Source: Nitrososphaeraceae archaeon (GTDB lineage Archaea; Thermoproteota; Nitrososphaeria; Nitrososphaerales; Nitrososphaeraceae). Taken from it: 64,000 bases of DNA. The stretch is from positions 496,001-560,000 of the forward strand of contig JALDRC010000001.1 of NCBI GenBank assembly GCA_031316115.1. Reading direction: 5' to 3'. Positions 19,243-28,016 of this stretch are shown piece by piece. The position numbers were made by a program, and so were the translations under genes. The notes under the pieces were generated by a model that saw only the letters and a program-made list of their open reading frames with translations, had not been told where the DNA came from and searched no databases. Each line of letters begins with the position of its first letter. Within the stretch, counting starts at the first letter, position 1.

Positions 19243-21939
19243 TTAACCAGAAACACAACTACTAAATCCACATTCTATACAGATATTGCAGCCTTCTGTA
19301 ATTATAAGTTTGGATTTACAAGATGGGCATATTTCACATTCTTCGATTTGTATAGTTTTTTGTAATAATTCGTTACTCTTGTGAAAATTTGAAGTGATCA
19401 AATCGTCTTGTTCTTCGGAATTCAATACTTTGAATAATTTACCAATATGCTGAACTATATAAGGTTCATTTATATTAGAAATAATATATTCAGTAACATA
19501 ATCACTAGGTTTTACAATAAAGGATTTTTCTAATGTATTGTTTCCTGTAATATGTAAAACTTGTTCATGTCTTGATCCATCCCTATAAACCGTAACGCCT
19601 TTTAAACCTAATTCATGAGAGAGTAAATATGCAGATTTTACATCTTCGACTGTAACATCTCCTGGCATATTTATCGTTTTTGCAATCGCATTACTAATCC
19701 ATTTCTGCCATATAGATTGAGCCATAATGTGATCTGTCCAATGTATATCTATTGCCGTTGTAAAAATTGATTGTATAAACTGTGGAATTTCTCTGATGCC
19801 ACGAACAGAACCATAGTTATTTGCTATTTTCGTTAGAATTTCATCATTATAGAGACCATTTTCCTTTAATACATTTTCAAAGATTTTATTTGTATAAAAA
19901 AATCTACCGACAGTAACACGTTTTTCAAAAACTAATGCGAAAACTGGTTCAACACCATTAGAACAGTCGGCTATCATAGAAAGGGTTCCTGTTGGAGCAA
20001 TAGTGGTAGTCCAAGAATTTCGAATCCCGAATTTTTGTATTTTTCCGATTAAAGAATCCCAGTCATAGAAATGATTTTCCTTCGGTACTTCATAATAGCC
20101 AGCAACTGGGATTTTTCCATGGATATATTCAGTTTCTTGAAATAAGGAAAACGGACCTCTAGATTTTGCAATAGCAACACTTTCCTCCATGCTATAATAA
20201 CTCAATGTCTCCGAAAGTTTATTCATAAATTCATAGCCTTCTTTAGAGGCATATGGAATTTTTAACAAAAATAGTAGATCTGCAATTCCCATTATTCCTA
20301 ATCCTATTCGCCTTGTGAGCTTTGTATTATATTCGATCTCTTTTACTGGATACTTGTTTAGATCTATTACATTATCAAGAAATCTTGATGCTAATCGTAT
20401 AGTTTGTTCGTATCTATGCCAATCGAATTCAAACATCCCATCTGCTTTTCTTTTAACAAAATTTGCTAGATTTATTGAACCAAGATTACATGATTCGTAT
20501 GGATATAATGATTGTTCTCCACAGGGATTTGTAGCTCTTAATGGTCCATTCTTAGCTTTTATGCACGGATTATACTTATTTACATTATCCAAGAATATCA
20601 CACCTGGTTCGGCACTTTTCCATGCGCTATGAGATATGAGATCCATTAATTGATGGGAATCAATATGTTTTATAGGTTCTTGAGTCCTTGGATTTTTAAG
20701 GGTATATTTTGTACTATTTTTATTTATCAACGAGTTCCAAAAATCATCCCATAACCCTACACTTACGTTAAAGTTTTCGAATACTCCTGGTTTTGTTTTT
20801 GCAGTTATGAATTTTTCAATATCAGGATGCCATGCTTCTAATATACCCATATTAGCTCCTCTTCTTTTACCTCCCTGTTTTACTACATCAGTAATCGTAT
20901 CAATAATTCTCATAAATGATGCTGGACCGGATGCTACACCCGAGGTAGATGCCACTATATCACCCTCAGGTCTCAAATCAGAATAATTGATTCCTACTCC
21001 ACCTCCTGATTTGAAAATCATGGCTGCATCTGATGATGTTTTCATGATCATCTCCATATCATCAGGCATATCCAAAACAAAACATGCCGAAAGTTGTCCC
21101 AGTCTTGCTCCAGAATTCATTAAAGTTGGTGTATTGGGAAGAAAATCTTTTGAAACCATCAGTTCAAAATATTCTCTAATTTTTTCCTCGTATGAAACAA
21201 ATTTACCTTGCACAATTAATTTCAATAGTTCCTTGAATGGTACTTTCATTTGTCCTTTTATTGCTAGTTCTATGTACAACCTTACCAGAGATTCAAAGTG
21301 ATATTTGTTGAGATAGTAATCGCCAATTTTTAATTTTAGATCGAATTCATTGATTTTATCGTAGTATTTTTCAGCCTCTTGAACATTTTGATTGTATCCA
21401 CCTGCCAAAGTGAAGAGAAAAGGATCATGAAGAATATCTGATATTGAAACAAGTATTGCCACTCGCTCGAACATTTCTTTTGGACCTTCAATAATATCAT
21501 TATTGTCATCACGTAAAAGATAACGAGAAGATAAAACACGTAGTGAATTTATATCAAAAGACTTGTCAACTTCATCTAAATCTTTTTTATTAAGGATTTT
21601 TATTTTATCCTCTCTAATTTTTCGCCTTTCATGTCTGTATAATATATAGGATTTAGCAGTATCTGCCAAACCATCTTCTATAAGAATTGACTCTACTATA
21701 TCTTGTACATCTTCAACACTTGGTATCAATAACTTATCAAAAGAATTTCGAGTAATTTTTTCCAAGACTTTTTGGGTTAAAGTCTCTGCTAATTGAAAAT
21801 CTGGTTTTCCAGTTGCAATTAATGCCTTGTAAATAGCATGTGAAATTTTTGATTCATCAAAGTTAACAACTCTGCCATCTCTCTTTTTTATTTGAAAAAT
21901 AGATTTATTTCTAGATTTATCTATTTCTGTTACTCCCAT
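19243..21939 (-). CDS. nrdJ: Adenosylcobalamin-dependent (class II) ribonucleotide reductase
   Basis: Reduces ribonucleotides to deoxyribonucleotides using the adenosyl radical of B12. 898 residues. An ATP-cone allosteric domain occupies the N-terminus (FQIKKRDGRVVNFDESKI onward, about 16-110). The catalytic barrel carries SACFVLDMPDDME, GGGVGINYS and NPCGEQSLYPYESCNLGSI (about 465-483), then TIAPTGTLSMIADCSNGVEP. The C-terminus has a zinc-ribbon-like cysteine set (CEICPSCKSK, CNICIECG) and a final cysteine near the end for thiol exchange. No nrdA/nrdB genes are here. Upstream on the same strand is the HTH/ATP-cone protein, a likely regulator. Confidence 0.96.
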   Translation of the reverse strand: MGVTEIDKSRNKSIFQIKKRDGRVVNFDESKISHAIYKALIATGKPDFQLAETLTQKVLEKITRNSFDKLLIPSVEDVQDIVESILIEDGLADTAKSYILYRHERRKIREDKIKILNKKDLDEVDKSFDINSLRVLSSRYLLRDDNNDIIEGPKEMFERVAILVSISDILHDPFLFTLAGGYNQNVQEAEKYYDKINEFDLKLKIGDYYLNKYHFESLVRLYIELAIKGQMKVPFKELLKLIVQGKFVSYEEKIREYFELMVSKDFLPNTPTLMNSGARLGQLSACFVLDMPDDMEMIMKTSSDAAMIFKSGGGVGINYSDLRPEGDIVASTSGVASGPASFMRIIDTITDVVKQGGKRRGANMGILEAWHPDIEKFITAKTKPGVFENFNVSVGLWDDFWNSLINKNSTKYTLKNPRTQEPIKHIDSHQLMDLISHSAWKSAEPGVIFLDNVNKYNPCIKAKNGPLRATNPCGEQSLYPYESCNLGSINLANFVKRKADGMFEFDWHRYEQTIRLASRFLDNVIDLNKYPVKEIEYNTKLTRRIGLGIMGIADLLFLLKIPYASKEGYEFMNKLSETLSYYSMEESVAIAKSRGPFSLFQETEYIHGKIPVAGYYEVPKENHFYDWDSLIGKIQKFGIRNSWTTTIAPTGTLSMIADCSNGVEPVFALVFEKRVTVGRFFYTNKIFENVLKENGLYNDEILTKIANNYGSVRGIREIPQFIQSIFTTAIDIHWTDHIMAQSIWQKWISNAIAKTINMPGDVTVEDVKSAYLLSHELGLKGVTVYRDGSRHEQVLHITGNNTLEKSFIVKPSDYVTEYIISNINEPYIVQHIGKLFKVLNSEEQDDLITSNFHKSNELLQKTIQIEECEICPSCKSKLIITEGCNICIECGFSSCVSG

Positions 21940-21975
21940 ACAACAACTCGCCTTTCAATTTTTAAAAATCTTTGT

Positions 21976-22018
21976 TATTTATAAAAATTTTGATTTAAAG
22001 TATTTTGATAAAAATACT
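21976..22018 (-). promoter_or_regulatory. nrdJ promoter with upstream inverted repeat
   Basis: Reading the minus strand, a TATA-like TTTATAAAT (about 21977-21986) is followed about 27 bp later by a purine-rich GAAAGGCGAG leader and the nrdJ ATG at 21939. Just upstream of the TATA box is a perfect inverted repeat: AGTATTTT (21999-22006), four-base spacer, AAAATACT (22011-22018). The position suits an activator or a factor that blocks TFB loading. Confidence 0.5.
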
Positions 22019-22114
22019 AGTTTTTTTATTCAGAGAATGCTTATAAGTATCTCTTACAGCGGATTTTGATGTTTTAAACTGAGTTTATATTATATGATAG
22101 CTTTTTCTCATAAA

Positions 22115-24253
22115 CTATGTATATAAGATAGAGATTTTTTGAGAACCGCAACTCTGACAAATTTTCATTTCCGCCTTCTCTGATCTCGCTCCACAAGTGG
22201 TGCATAGGGATAACGTACTACGTAAATGAACAAAAGGGAAGTTGAGAGAAAATTCAATGACCTTTGTAACATCGTTCTCGGAAGTGATATCATTGATATC
22301 TAGATCAATAGATAGATTGCCTTGTAAAATATCTGCTACGGTAGAATAATGATCTAGTAATAGGTCCATAGAGAAATTATTAGAGATAATATCAGTTCCT
22401 TTAATTTGAAAACCTTCTGAATAATTTTCACCTTCGATATTAGCATGGTTATCAGATATAGTAACTGATTTACCATATTTTTCATCGTCTAAGTTTTTGA
22501 ATCTAGTTGAACTTTCATCTTTTAATATGGTTACGCCGATTCTAGAATCTGGTATTCCTTTAGTTTGTTCTTTTATTATATCGCTAGCAGTTTGGATAAC
22601 TTTACATAGGATATTGTTTCCCTCCTTTCCAACGTTATAACCTAAAATATTATAAATGGACTCGTTAATACCCACTAAATTTATTAAAGTAAACATCTGA
22701 CCAGTTTCAAGATTAGAAGTATTTTTTGAAATGAGCGGAATGTTTCCTTTCTGTATACTGTTGGAAATAATATTTTTACGCTGAATAATGATAGATAATA
22801 ATGGTTTAAGTAGTAATGCTAGTTTTGCTCTAAAATATGTTTCATCATTATTTGATTGATAAGCTATACGTGGAAGATTTATTGAAAGAGACTGAAGTGT
22901 AATCATGGGAGAATCATTTGTAGAAAAAGATTTAGCAAGACCATATCTACCTCTTATTTTATTTTGAGAAAACGAGATTATTCCACCCAGTCTAGAAATT
23001 TTTGAAGCTTGATCAATATATTGATAGATTTTGTTTTTGTTGTTGTATGTAATCGATAAACCAATATTAGGAATTGGAGTATTTTCTACATACCTTTTGT
23101 AACCTGATAGGATACCATCTATTATATGAGAATCAATCTCTTCAATAATGATAGGGAACGTAATAAATGGGGAAGATGTTCCAAAAGTAGAAATTGAAGA
23201 AGATAGAAATAGTAATTTGTAAACTCTATTTTCCAGGCTGTTATCTGATGTTAGATTTTTTTCAAGGTATTTAGGTAAACCTTCTAGAACTATTTCCCTA
23301 GATACTTCTCGGCTCAAAAGAGAAAGAAGCAAAATTATGGATGCATCGGAGGTTTGTTCATATAACACATTTAATCGAGACGTACCTAGGTATTTTCCCT
23401 TAATCTCAGTAATATTTTTTATGAGAGAATTTATATTTGCAAAAATAGTGTCAGGTAATAAATTCCAAAACCCACTATTCCCTATATTGATTTCACCCAT
23501 CAAGTGCATATCAACGATATCTTTTGGAAGGATATTGTTAAGAAGATACTCTGTGAAAATAGAAGAAGATGTTTTCATAAATAGATCAGGAATTTCTATA
23601 TGAGAGAAATTCATTTCTTCCATTATGTTAATTAAATCTATCGGAGGTAATCCTAAACGTGCAAGTTTATTCCTGTATTCATCATATCCATGTTCCACTA
23701 ATACAGAATTTGTAGTTTCTCTAATCAGAGACGAGGTTAGATATGATGTTTGAATCTTGTATATCTTATTTTCTACTTCTTCAGTTATTTTATTCGCGAG
23801 CTCTAGAGGCATATTTGCTTCTCGGACTAACGACTGAATTATTTTATTTGAATCAAATTCTTCTATAGATGGTTTTGTTGTTCTAACATATAATTTCCCA
23901 CTTTCTATTATCGATCGTTCTTCTATCTGACGCGCAAGACTTAAAACTAATTTTCCTAGATTAGTTATAGTATACCGTCTTTCGGCTTTGTTAAGAGATA
24001 CTAATGATTGTCGAAGTAATTTTCTTAAATGATAGGCGAATTTCCCAGATTCCTTTTTCGACTTGAAGCCGGCTAAGGATTTTAATTCAGAGTAAGTTAA
24101 TGGACCTTTAGAATTCAAGATTCTCAGAATATCGATACGATTAGGACTGGCCATTACAGAAAATATCATCCTGACACGTCGCGAAGCAGATTCTAAAATT
24201 CCACCACGTTTTGAACTAGTCCTATTGGAAGTTTGATATTGTACTCGCTCCAT
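22115..24253 (-). CDS. HTH + ATP-cone + inactive NrdD-like protein, putative ribonucleotide reductase regulator
   Basis: 712 residues in three parts. Residues about 20-105 form an ArsR-type winged helix (SPNRIDILRILNSKGPLTYSEL, then FAYHLRKLLRQSLV). Residues about 121-205 are an ATP-cone (VRTTKPSIEEFDSNKIIQSL to GYDEYRNKLA), the nucleotide-sensing module of ribonucleotide reductases. The rest resembles anaerobic reductase NrdD, including the ITLQSLSINLPRIA segment and a C-terminal zinc site C684/C687/C699/C702. It ends ten residues after the last zinc cysteine, so the glycyl-radical loop is absent, and no cysteine is present where NrdD has its active-site thiol before INLPRIA (KIRGRYGLAKSF instead). 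I infer a dNTP-sensing regulator of the adjacent nrdJ, not an enzyme. Confidence 0.85.
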   Translation of the reverse strand: MERVQYQTSNRTSSKRGGILESASRRVRMIFSVMASPNRIDILRILNSKGPLTYSELKSLAGFKSKKESGKFAYHLRKLLRQSLVSLNKAERRYTITNLGKLVLSLARQIEERSIIESGKLYVRTTKPSIEEFDSNKIIQSLVREANMPLELANKITEEVENKIYKIQTSYLTSSLIRETTNSVLVEHGYDEYRNKLARLGLPPIDLINIMEEMNFSHIEIPDLFMKTSSSIFTEYLLNNILPKDIVDMHLMGEINIGNSGFWNLLPDTIFANINSLIKNITEIKGKYLGTSRLNVLYEQTSDASIILLLSLLSREVSREIVLEGLPKYLEKNLTSDNSLENRVYKLLFLSSSISTFGTSSPFITFPIIIEEIDSHIIDGILSGYKRYVENTPIPNIGLSITYNNKNKIYQYIDQASKISRLGGIISFSQNKIRGRYGLAKSFSTNDSPMITLQSLSINLPRIAYQSNNDETYFRAKLALLLKPLLSIIIQRKNIISNSIQKGNIPLISKNTSNLETGQMFTLINLVGINESIYNILGYNVGKEGNNILCKVIQTASDIIKEQTKGIPDSRIGVTILKDESSTRFKNLDDEKYGKSVTISDNHANIEGENYSEGFQIKGTDIISNNFSMDLLLDHYSTVADILQGNLSIDLDINDITSENDVTKVIEFSLNFPFVHLRSTLSLCTTCGARSEKAEMKICQSCGSQKISILYT

Positions 24254-24287
24254 TGCACCCGTTATAATGAACAGGTAATTAAAACTA

Positions 24288-24311
24288 CTTTGTAAAGTTT
24301 TTTTTACAAAG
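24288..24311 (-). promoter_or_regulatory. Inverted repeat in the promoter of the HTH/ATP-cone gene
   Basis: CTTTGTAAA (24288-24296), six-base spacer, TTTACAAAG (24303-24311): 9-bp perfect arms. It is 35-58 bp upstream of the ATG at 24253 and, on the minus strand, begins just after a TATA-like TTATATTC (about 24313-24320), so it would cover the transcription start. This is the place expected for an autorepressor operator. Confidence 0.5.
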
Positions 24312-24375
24312 AATATAATCGATATCTATTGATAGTTAAAGAAAGATATTTTTCTGATTAAATAATGTGTTTCAT

Positions 24376-24978
24376 TTAAATCAAAATAGGTTTTCTTTCA
24401 GAAATTTCATAATTTGAAAGCTCTTTTTTGCTATCGTCAATAATAGGTACTGCAGGAAGCCTAACCCTAGTTTGATCCTCAATCAATGTCTGCACATCAT
24501 TAAGAATCGTTAATGCATCGGAATCTATCTGAAAACTTATTGGTTTACTGCTCGTTTTGATATTTGTATCGATCAATACATCACTAGTGAGGGAACTCAT
24601 TTCGGCACATATCCTCTTTGTTTCTGGAACAGTATTAGAAATTTCTGTTTTTACTTCTTTAATTATATCAATCATTGGATTTAATATATACAACAGATGA
24701 GCAAATTCTGATATAGTAGAAAATCTAATCGCGATAATTTCTAAGGCAAGAGATAACTTTCGTATTGTATCTTTTATCTTTCTTATATGAACTAATTCTT
24801 GTGCAATTACCTTTGCTTTATCTTTACCTCCATTTTTTAGGTTTAATGCTACTTTTATCGTTAATTCTTTATCATGTGTAGAAAATTTATTATCAAGTAT
24901 CCTCAGTTTAGCTAGCTGAGATTGAACTATCTTGCTTCCGTTGCTAAGTCTGGTTTCGAGTTCTGGATACTTTTCCAC
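24376..24978 (-). CDS. ESCRT-III-like protein (CdvB paralogue)
   Basis: 200 residues, helical, basic in the first half and acidic later, with the Snf7/ESCRT-III pattern: long helix from about 13-85 (SKIVQSQLAKLRILDNKFS, then KVALNLKNGGKDKAKVIAQELVHIRKI), a second helix with LALEIIAIRFSTI, and a loose C-terminal tail. In ammonia-oxidising archaea CdvB paralogues assemble at the division site and constrict the membrane. I see no clear N-terminal broken-wing domain for CdvA binding, which suggests a minor paralogue rather than the main CdvB. Neighbouring genes give no functional hint. Confidence 0.8.
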   Translation of the reverse strand: MEKYPELETRLSNGSKIVQSQLAKLRILDNKFSTHDKELTIKVALNLKNGGKDKAKVIAQELVHIRKIKDTIRKLSLALEIIAIRFSTISEFAHLLYILNPMIDIIKEVKTEISNTVPETKRICAEMSSLTSDVLIDTNIKTSSKPISFQIDSDALTILNDVQTLIEDQTRVRLPAVPIIDDSKKELSNYEISERKPILI

Positions 24979-25087
24979 AACACCTTTTTGATTTTTATCA
25001 TGTTAAGCATAATGTTAACCAATATAGACAATTCAATAGAATAAAGATTTACAAATTAACTAAATCACAAACTATTCACAAAGAAAT

Positions 25088-25474
25088 CTAAAGTTTGTGA
25101 AGTAAAAGGCCATGTCTTTCATCAAATCCTATCACTTGTACCTTTGAACCTATAGGCAACTCCGATGGGAATTTAATGCCTGGAAGAAATCCAGAAACTC
25201 TAAGCGGAACTTCGTCCAAGGTAAAAACCACCCAAGCATAACTTTCAACGTCATCAAATCCTTCTGGAGGGACCGTATGGATTGTAAACGTATTCACCTT
25301 GCCAATCCCCATATATTCTACCAGATTGAATTTGTCTCCTTGACATTTAGGGCAGTATATTGTAGTTTCTAACATTATAGATTTACAGTTTTTGCATTCT
25401 CTGGCAAGAATATTCGATTTTCTTGCCGCGGAGATAAATTTTTCCCTTAATCCAAGATGTAGAAATTCGCTCAA
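25088..25474 (-). CDS. DUF35 zinc-ribbon/OB-fold acyl-CoA-associated protein
   Basis: 128 residues. A rubredoxin-like zinc ribbon (CKNCKSIMLETTIYCPKC, about 27-44) is followed by an OB-fold (GIGKVNTFTIHTVPPEGFDD, YAWVVFTLDEVPLRVSGFL, GSKVQVIGFDE). Archaeal members bridge a thiolase and HMG-CoA synthase so that acetoacetyl-CoA is channelled. The gene follows the thiolase gene by only 5 bp, which supports a complex of the two. HMG-CoA synthase is not in this window. Confidence 0.9.
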   Translation of the reverse strand: MSEFLHLGLREKFISAARKSNILARECKNCKSIMLETTIYCPKCQGDKFNLVEYMGIGKVNTFTIHTVPPEGFDDVESYAWVVFTLDEVPLRVSGFLPGIKFPSELPIGSKVQVIGFDERHGLLLHKL

Positions 25475-25479
25475 TTTGT

Positions 25480-26637
25480 TTACTCAACTTTTTTAAAGAG
25501 ATGAACTGCAGCGCTGGCACCAGTTGCACCAAAATTATGAGTCAAAGCTATTTTCGCATCGTTAATGGTTCTTTCTCCTGCCTTTCCAGTTAGTTGATCA
25601 TATACTTCAGCTACCTGTCCTATTCCTGTCGCACCTATAGGATGACCCTTGGACTTTAGCCCACCTGATGGATTAATTGGAATTCTCCCTTTTCTGGAAG
25701 TAGCACCTTCTCGGATCTCTTTCGCTGCTTTGCCTTTTGGGAAAAAACCTAGATCTTCTACATCTATGATTTCCGCAATAGTAAAACAGTCATGAACTTC
25801 TGCAAAATCTACATCCTCAGGAGTAATACCTGCCATTTTGTACGCCTGCTTTGCTGCTATAACCGTACTTGGGATAGTAGAAATATCCTCTCTTCCTTGT
25901 ACGGAAGCAGGGGAGCCTCCACGTCCTGAGCCTATAACCTCAATGTATGGTCTGTTACTTTTTTTTGCAAATTCTTCATTACAAAGTATAACTGCAGAAG
26001 CACCATCTGAAAATGGACAACAATCCAACAGTTTCAGTGGTGAAGCTACAACAGGGGAATTTATTACGTCTTGGATTGTAATCCTTTTTCGCATGTGAGC
26101 TTTGGGATTTAATAATCCATTATCATGATTTTTGACTGCCACATATGCTAAATCTTCTTCATCTGCTTTATATTTAGTCATATAATATCGAGCAATAGAT
26201 GCAAATAAACCAGGAAAGGATGCACCATTTCCTCCTTCATAGAAGAAATCAGAGCAATAAGAAAATAGCGTAGTACTTTGTGCAGTACCAGTATGAGTCA
26301 CTTTCTCGACACCTACTGCAAGTACGCAATCATAGAATCCTGCGGCTACATTAGCATATGCTTCTCTAAACATCACAGAACCTGAACCACATGCGGATTC
26401 AATAGTTAAGCCTGGTACATGAGATATACCAAGATTACTCATAATTACAGGTGCCATATGCACTTGTTTATCAGCTATACCAAATACATTCGAAATATAC
26501 CCTGCGCCTATATCTTTTGGAGATATACCAGCTGATTTTATTGCTTCGACCGATGCAGTCAATGCGATTTCTATTATATCCTCTTTTAACTTACCGTAAT
26601 TTGTACTGCCTGCACCTAAAACACAGACCTTATTCAC
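25480..26637 (-). CDS. Thiolase (acetyl-CoA C-acetyltransferase, SCP2/archaeal type)
   Basis: 385 residues. The nucleophilic cysteine is C83 in TIESACGSGS; the C-terminus has NPSGGLKSKGHPIGATG with the catalytic histidine and ends with HNFGATG, the HN form found in SCP2-type and archaeal thiolases instead of the bacterial CIGGG motif. It can condense two acetyl-CoA (mevalonate route) or split acetoacetyl-CoA (last step of the hydroxypropionate/hydroxybutyrate cycle). The pairing with the DUF35 gene favours the mevalonate role, without excluding the other. Confidence 0.9.
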   Translation of the reverse strand: MNKVCVLGAGSTNYGKLKEDIIEIALTASVEAIKSAGISPKDIGAGYISNVFGIADKQVHMAPVIMSNLGISHVPGLTIESACGSGSVMFREAYANVAAGFYDCVLAVGVEKVTHTGTAQSTTLFSYCSDFFYEGGNGASFPGLFASIARYYMTKYKADEEDLAYVAVKNHDNGLLNPKAHMRKRITIQDVINSPVVASPLKLLDCCPFSDGASAVILCNEEFAKKSNRPYIEVIGSGRGGSPASVQGREDISTIPSTVIAAKQAYKMAGITPEDVDFAEVHDCFTIAEIIDVEDLGFFPKGKAAKEIREGATSRKGRIPINPSGGLKSKGHPIGATGIGQVAEVYDQLTGKAGERTINDAKIALTHNFGATGASAAVHLFKKVE

Positions 26638-26760
26638 TTTAATAAATTATTTTTTGTATTATAAAAATGTTCGACAGCAATGAGCTTGAGGAGTAATATT
26701 CGTTACTGATTTTAATGATGAATAATAGAATTAAAGATACTTTTGAGATTCATCTTTAGG

Positions 26761-26770
26761 TTTTTATATC
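26761..26770 (+). promoter_or_regulatory. TATA box placed for a leaderless transcript
   Basis: TTTTTATATC is centred about 25 bp before the ATG at 26790. In archaea transcription starts about 26 bp downstream of the TATA box, so the message would begin at or next to the start codon. Confidence 0.5.
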
Positions 26771-26789
26771 TGAATCTAAATTGAATATC

Positions 26790-26891
26790 ATGACAAAGGA
26801 AAATAATAAAACCCATGCATATTCTGAAAAGCGTCATAATAGTAAAAAATTCGCCAAAATAGAAAGACGTATTAGAAAAAAACCAAGATAA
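26790..26891 (+). CDS. 33-residue basic protein, unknown
   Basis: Open frame starting MTKENNKTHAYSEKRHNSKK and ending IRKKPR. Fourteen of 33 residues are lysine, arginine or histidine, and there is no hydrophobic segment. A TATA box sits at leaderless distance. The composition suggests nucleic acid or ribosome binding, but nothing identifies a family. Real gene status is inferred from promoter spacing and from a second gene of the same style just downstream. Confidence 0.55.
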   Translation: MTKENNKTHAYSEKRHNSKKFAKIERRIRKKPR

Positions 26892-26920
26892 TTATATCGT
26901 TGGTAATTATTTACTCAAGC

Positions 26921-26928
26921 TTTATAAC
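26921..26928 (+). promoter_or_regulatory. TATA box for the 39-residue membrane protein
   Basis: TTTATAAC, 26 bp from its first base to the ATG at 26947; again a leaderless arrangement. Confidence 0.5.
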
Positions 26929-26946
26929 TAATTTTTAACAAATATA

Positions 26947-27066
26947 ATGGTGATGGGGACGGATCTAAATAAAAAGAAAAAGGCAACTAAAAAAGGTATT
27001 TTACTGACTATTATTATTGTAGCTGCAGTTGTCTTAAGTAGCTTCTTAATATATTTCATACCGTAA
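26947..27066 (+). CDS. 39-residue single-span membrane protein, unknown
   Basis: Begins MVMGTDLNKKKKATKKG, then one strongly hydrophobic span (ILLTIIIVAAVVLSSFLIYF) and ends IP. The lysine cluster before the span predicts a cytoplasmic N-terminus. The TATA box is at leaderless distance. Tiny lysine-plus-helix proteins are common in archaeal genomes and their function is unknown; it could be a small subunit of a membrane complex. Confidence 0.6.
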   Translation: MVMGTDLNKKKKATKKGILLTIIIVAAVVLSSFLIYFIP

Positions 27067-27824
27067 AAACTGGGGATTTTTCAATTAAATTGACTATAAT
27101 ACTAGTACGAGATCAATTTAAAAAATCAGATTTTATTCTTATAATAATTGAGAATTTCGGCCATTGTCCGCAACCCATGCAAAAATGAAAAAATAGTTGT
27201 TTCCTGATTGATTTTTCAAGAACATATTTACTACAATCTATTTTCTTAATTACTTATCGATTTCCTTGAACTCTCTGAACATGCCAAATATGTTCAGTAT
27301 ATATGTGGCCTTTTAGGGAAACTGGCTAATGATAGCAATAAAATAACTTTGTTCCATCGCATACCATAATCGGCAATCAAATCATTCTTAACATAATCAT
27401 ATATGAAAAATGCTATTTAATGATTTTATAGAACGTTTTTTAAATTCTAAACTGATTTGTATCCTGGAAATAAGTTCAATAGATCTAATCTTGGCTCTAA
27501 GGTTTTGTTGTATAACTCTTACCGTTGTTCTTCTATTACCTATAACTATTGCTGAAAATTAGATTTTATCGTATTAAAAGAGTCTATTAAGAATAGGGAT
27601 AAAGTAGAAACATCATACAACAGTCTTATATTCGATACTCAATTTTAAAAGATTTATTTTATATGTTCTAAAAATATTTTCTTAGCTTGACAGAGCCTGC
27701 TATAATAACATAAGGACGTCTAAAATTAATTACGTGATAGTAATTTGAACTTTTAGAAGAATGTTGGGGTTTGATATCCGATTAACAAGATTAATTTACC
27801 ACTCAAAAATAAATGGTTATTTTT

Positions 27825-28016
27825 TTATTTCATTAATATACCACTTGTTAGGATTCCAAATGTCACAGCCCAGATGCCGGCACATAATCCCATTCCAGCC
27901 CAGCATTCTGTAAACCCACTCCATCTCTTAATATTTCTATCATCATTGTTAGAACCAGTGCAACTTCCTGTGTTCTCGTTATTAGTGTAAAATAGAGAGC
28001 CAATTTTAATTATATT
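27825..28016 (-). pseudogene. Relic of a small membrane protein
   Basis: A 63-codon stop-free frame whose second half reads RNIKRWSGFTECWAGMGL, then CAGIWAVTFGILTSGILMK: an amphipathic stretch followed by one hydrophobic span. There is no ATG, GTG or TTG before residue 40 or so, and an upstream ATG (in MIVKYN) is out of frame, so it is probably a gene that lost its 5' end by frameshift. A start at ATT (28004) would be an alternative. Confidence 0.3.
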
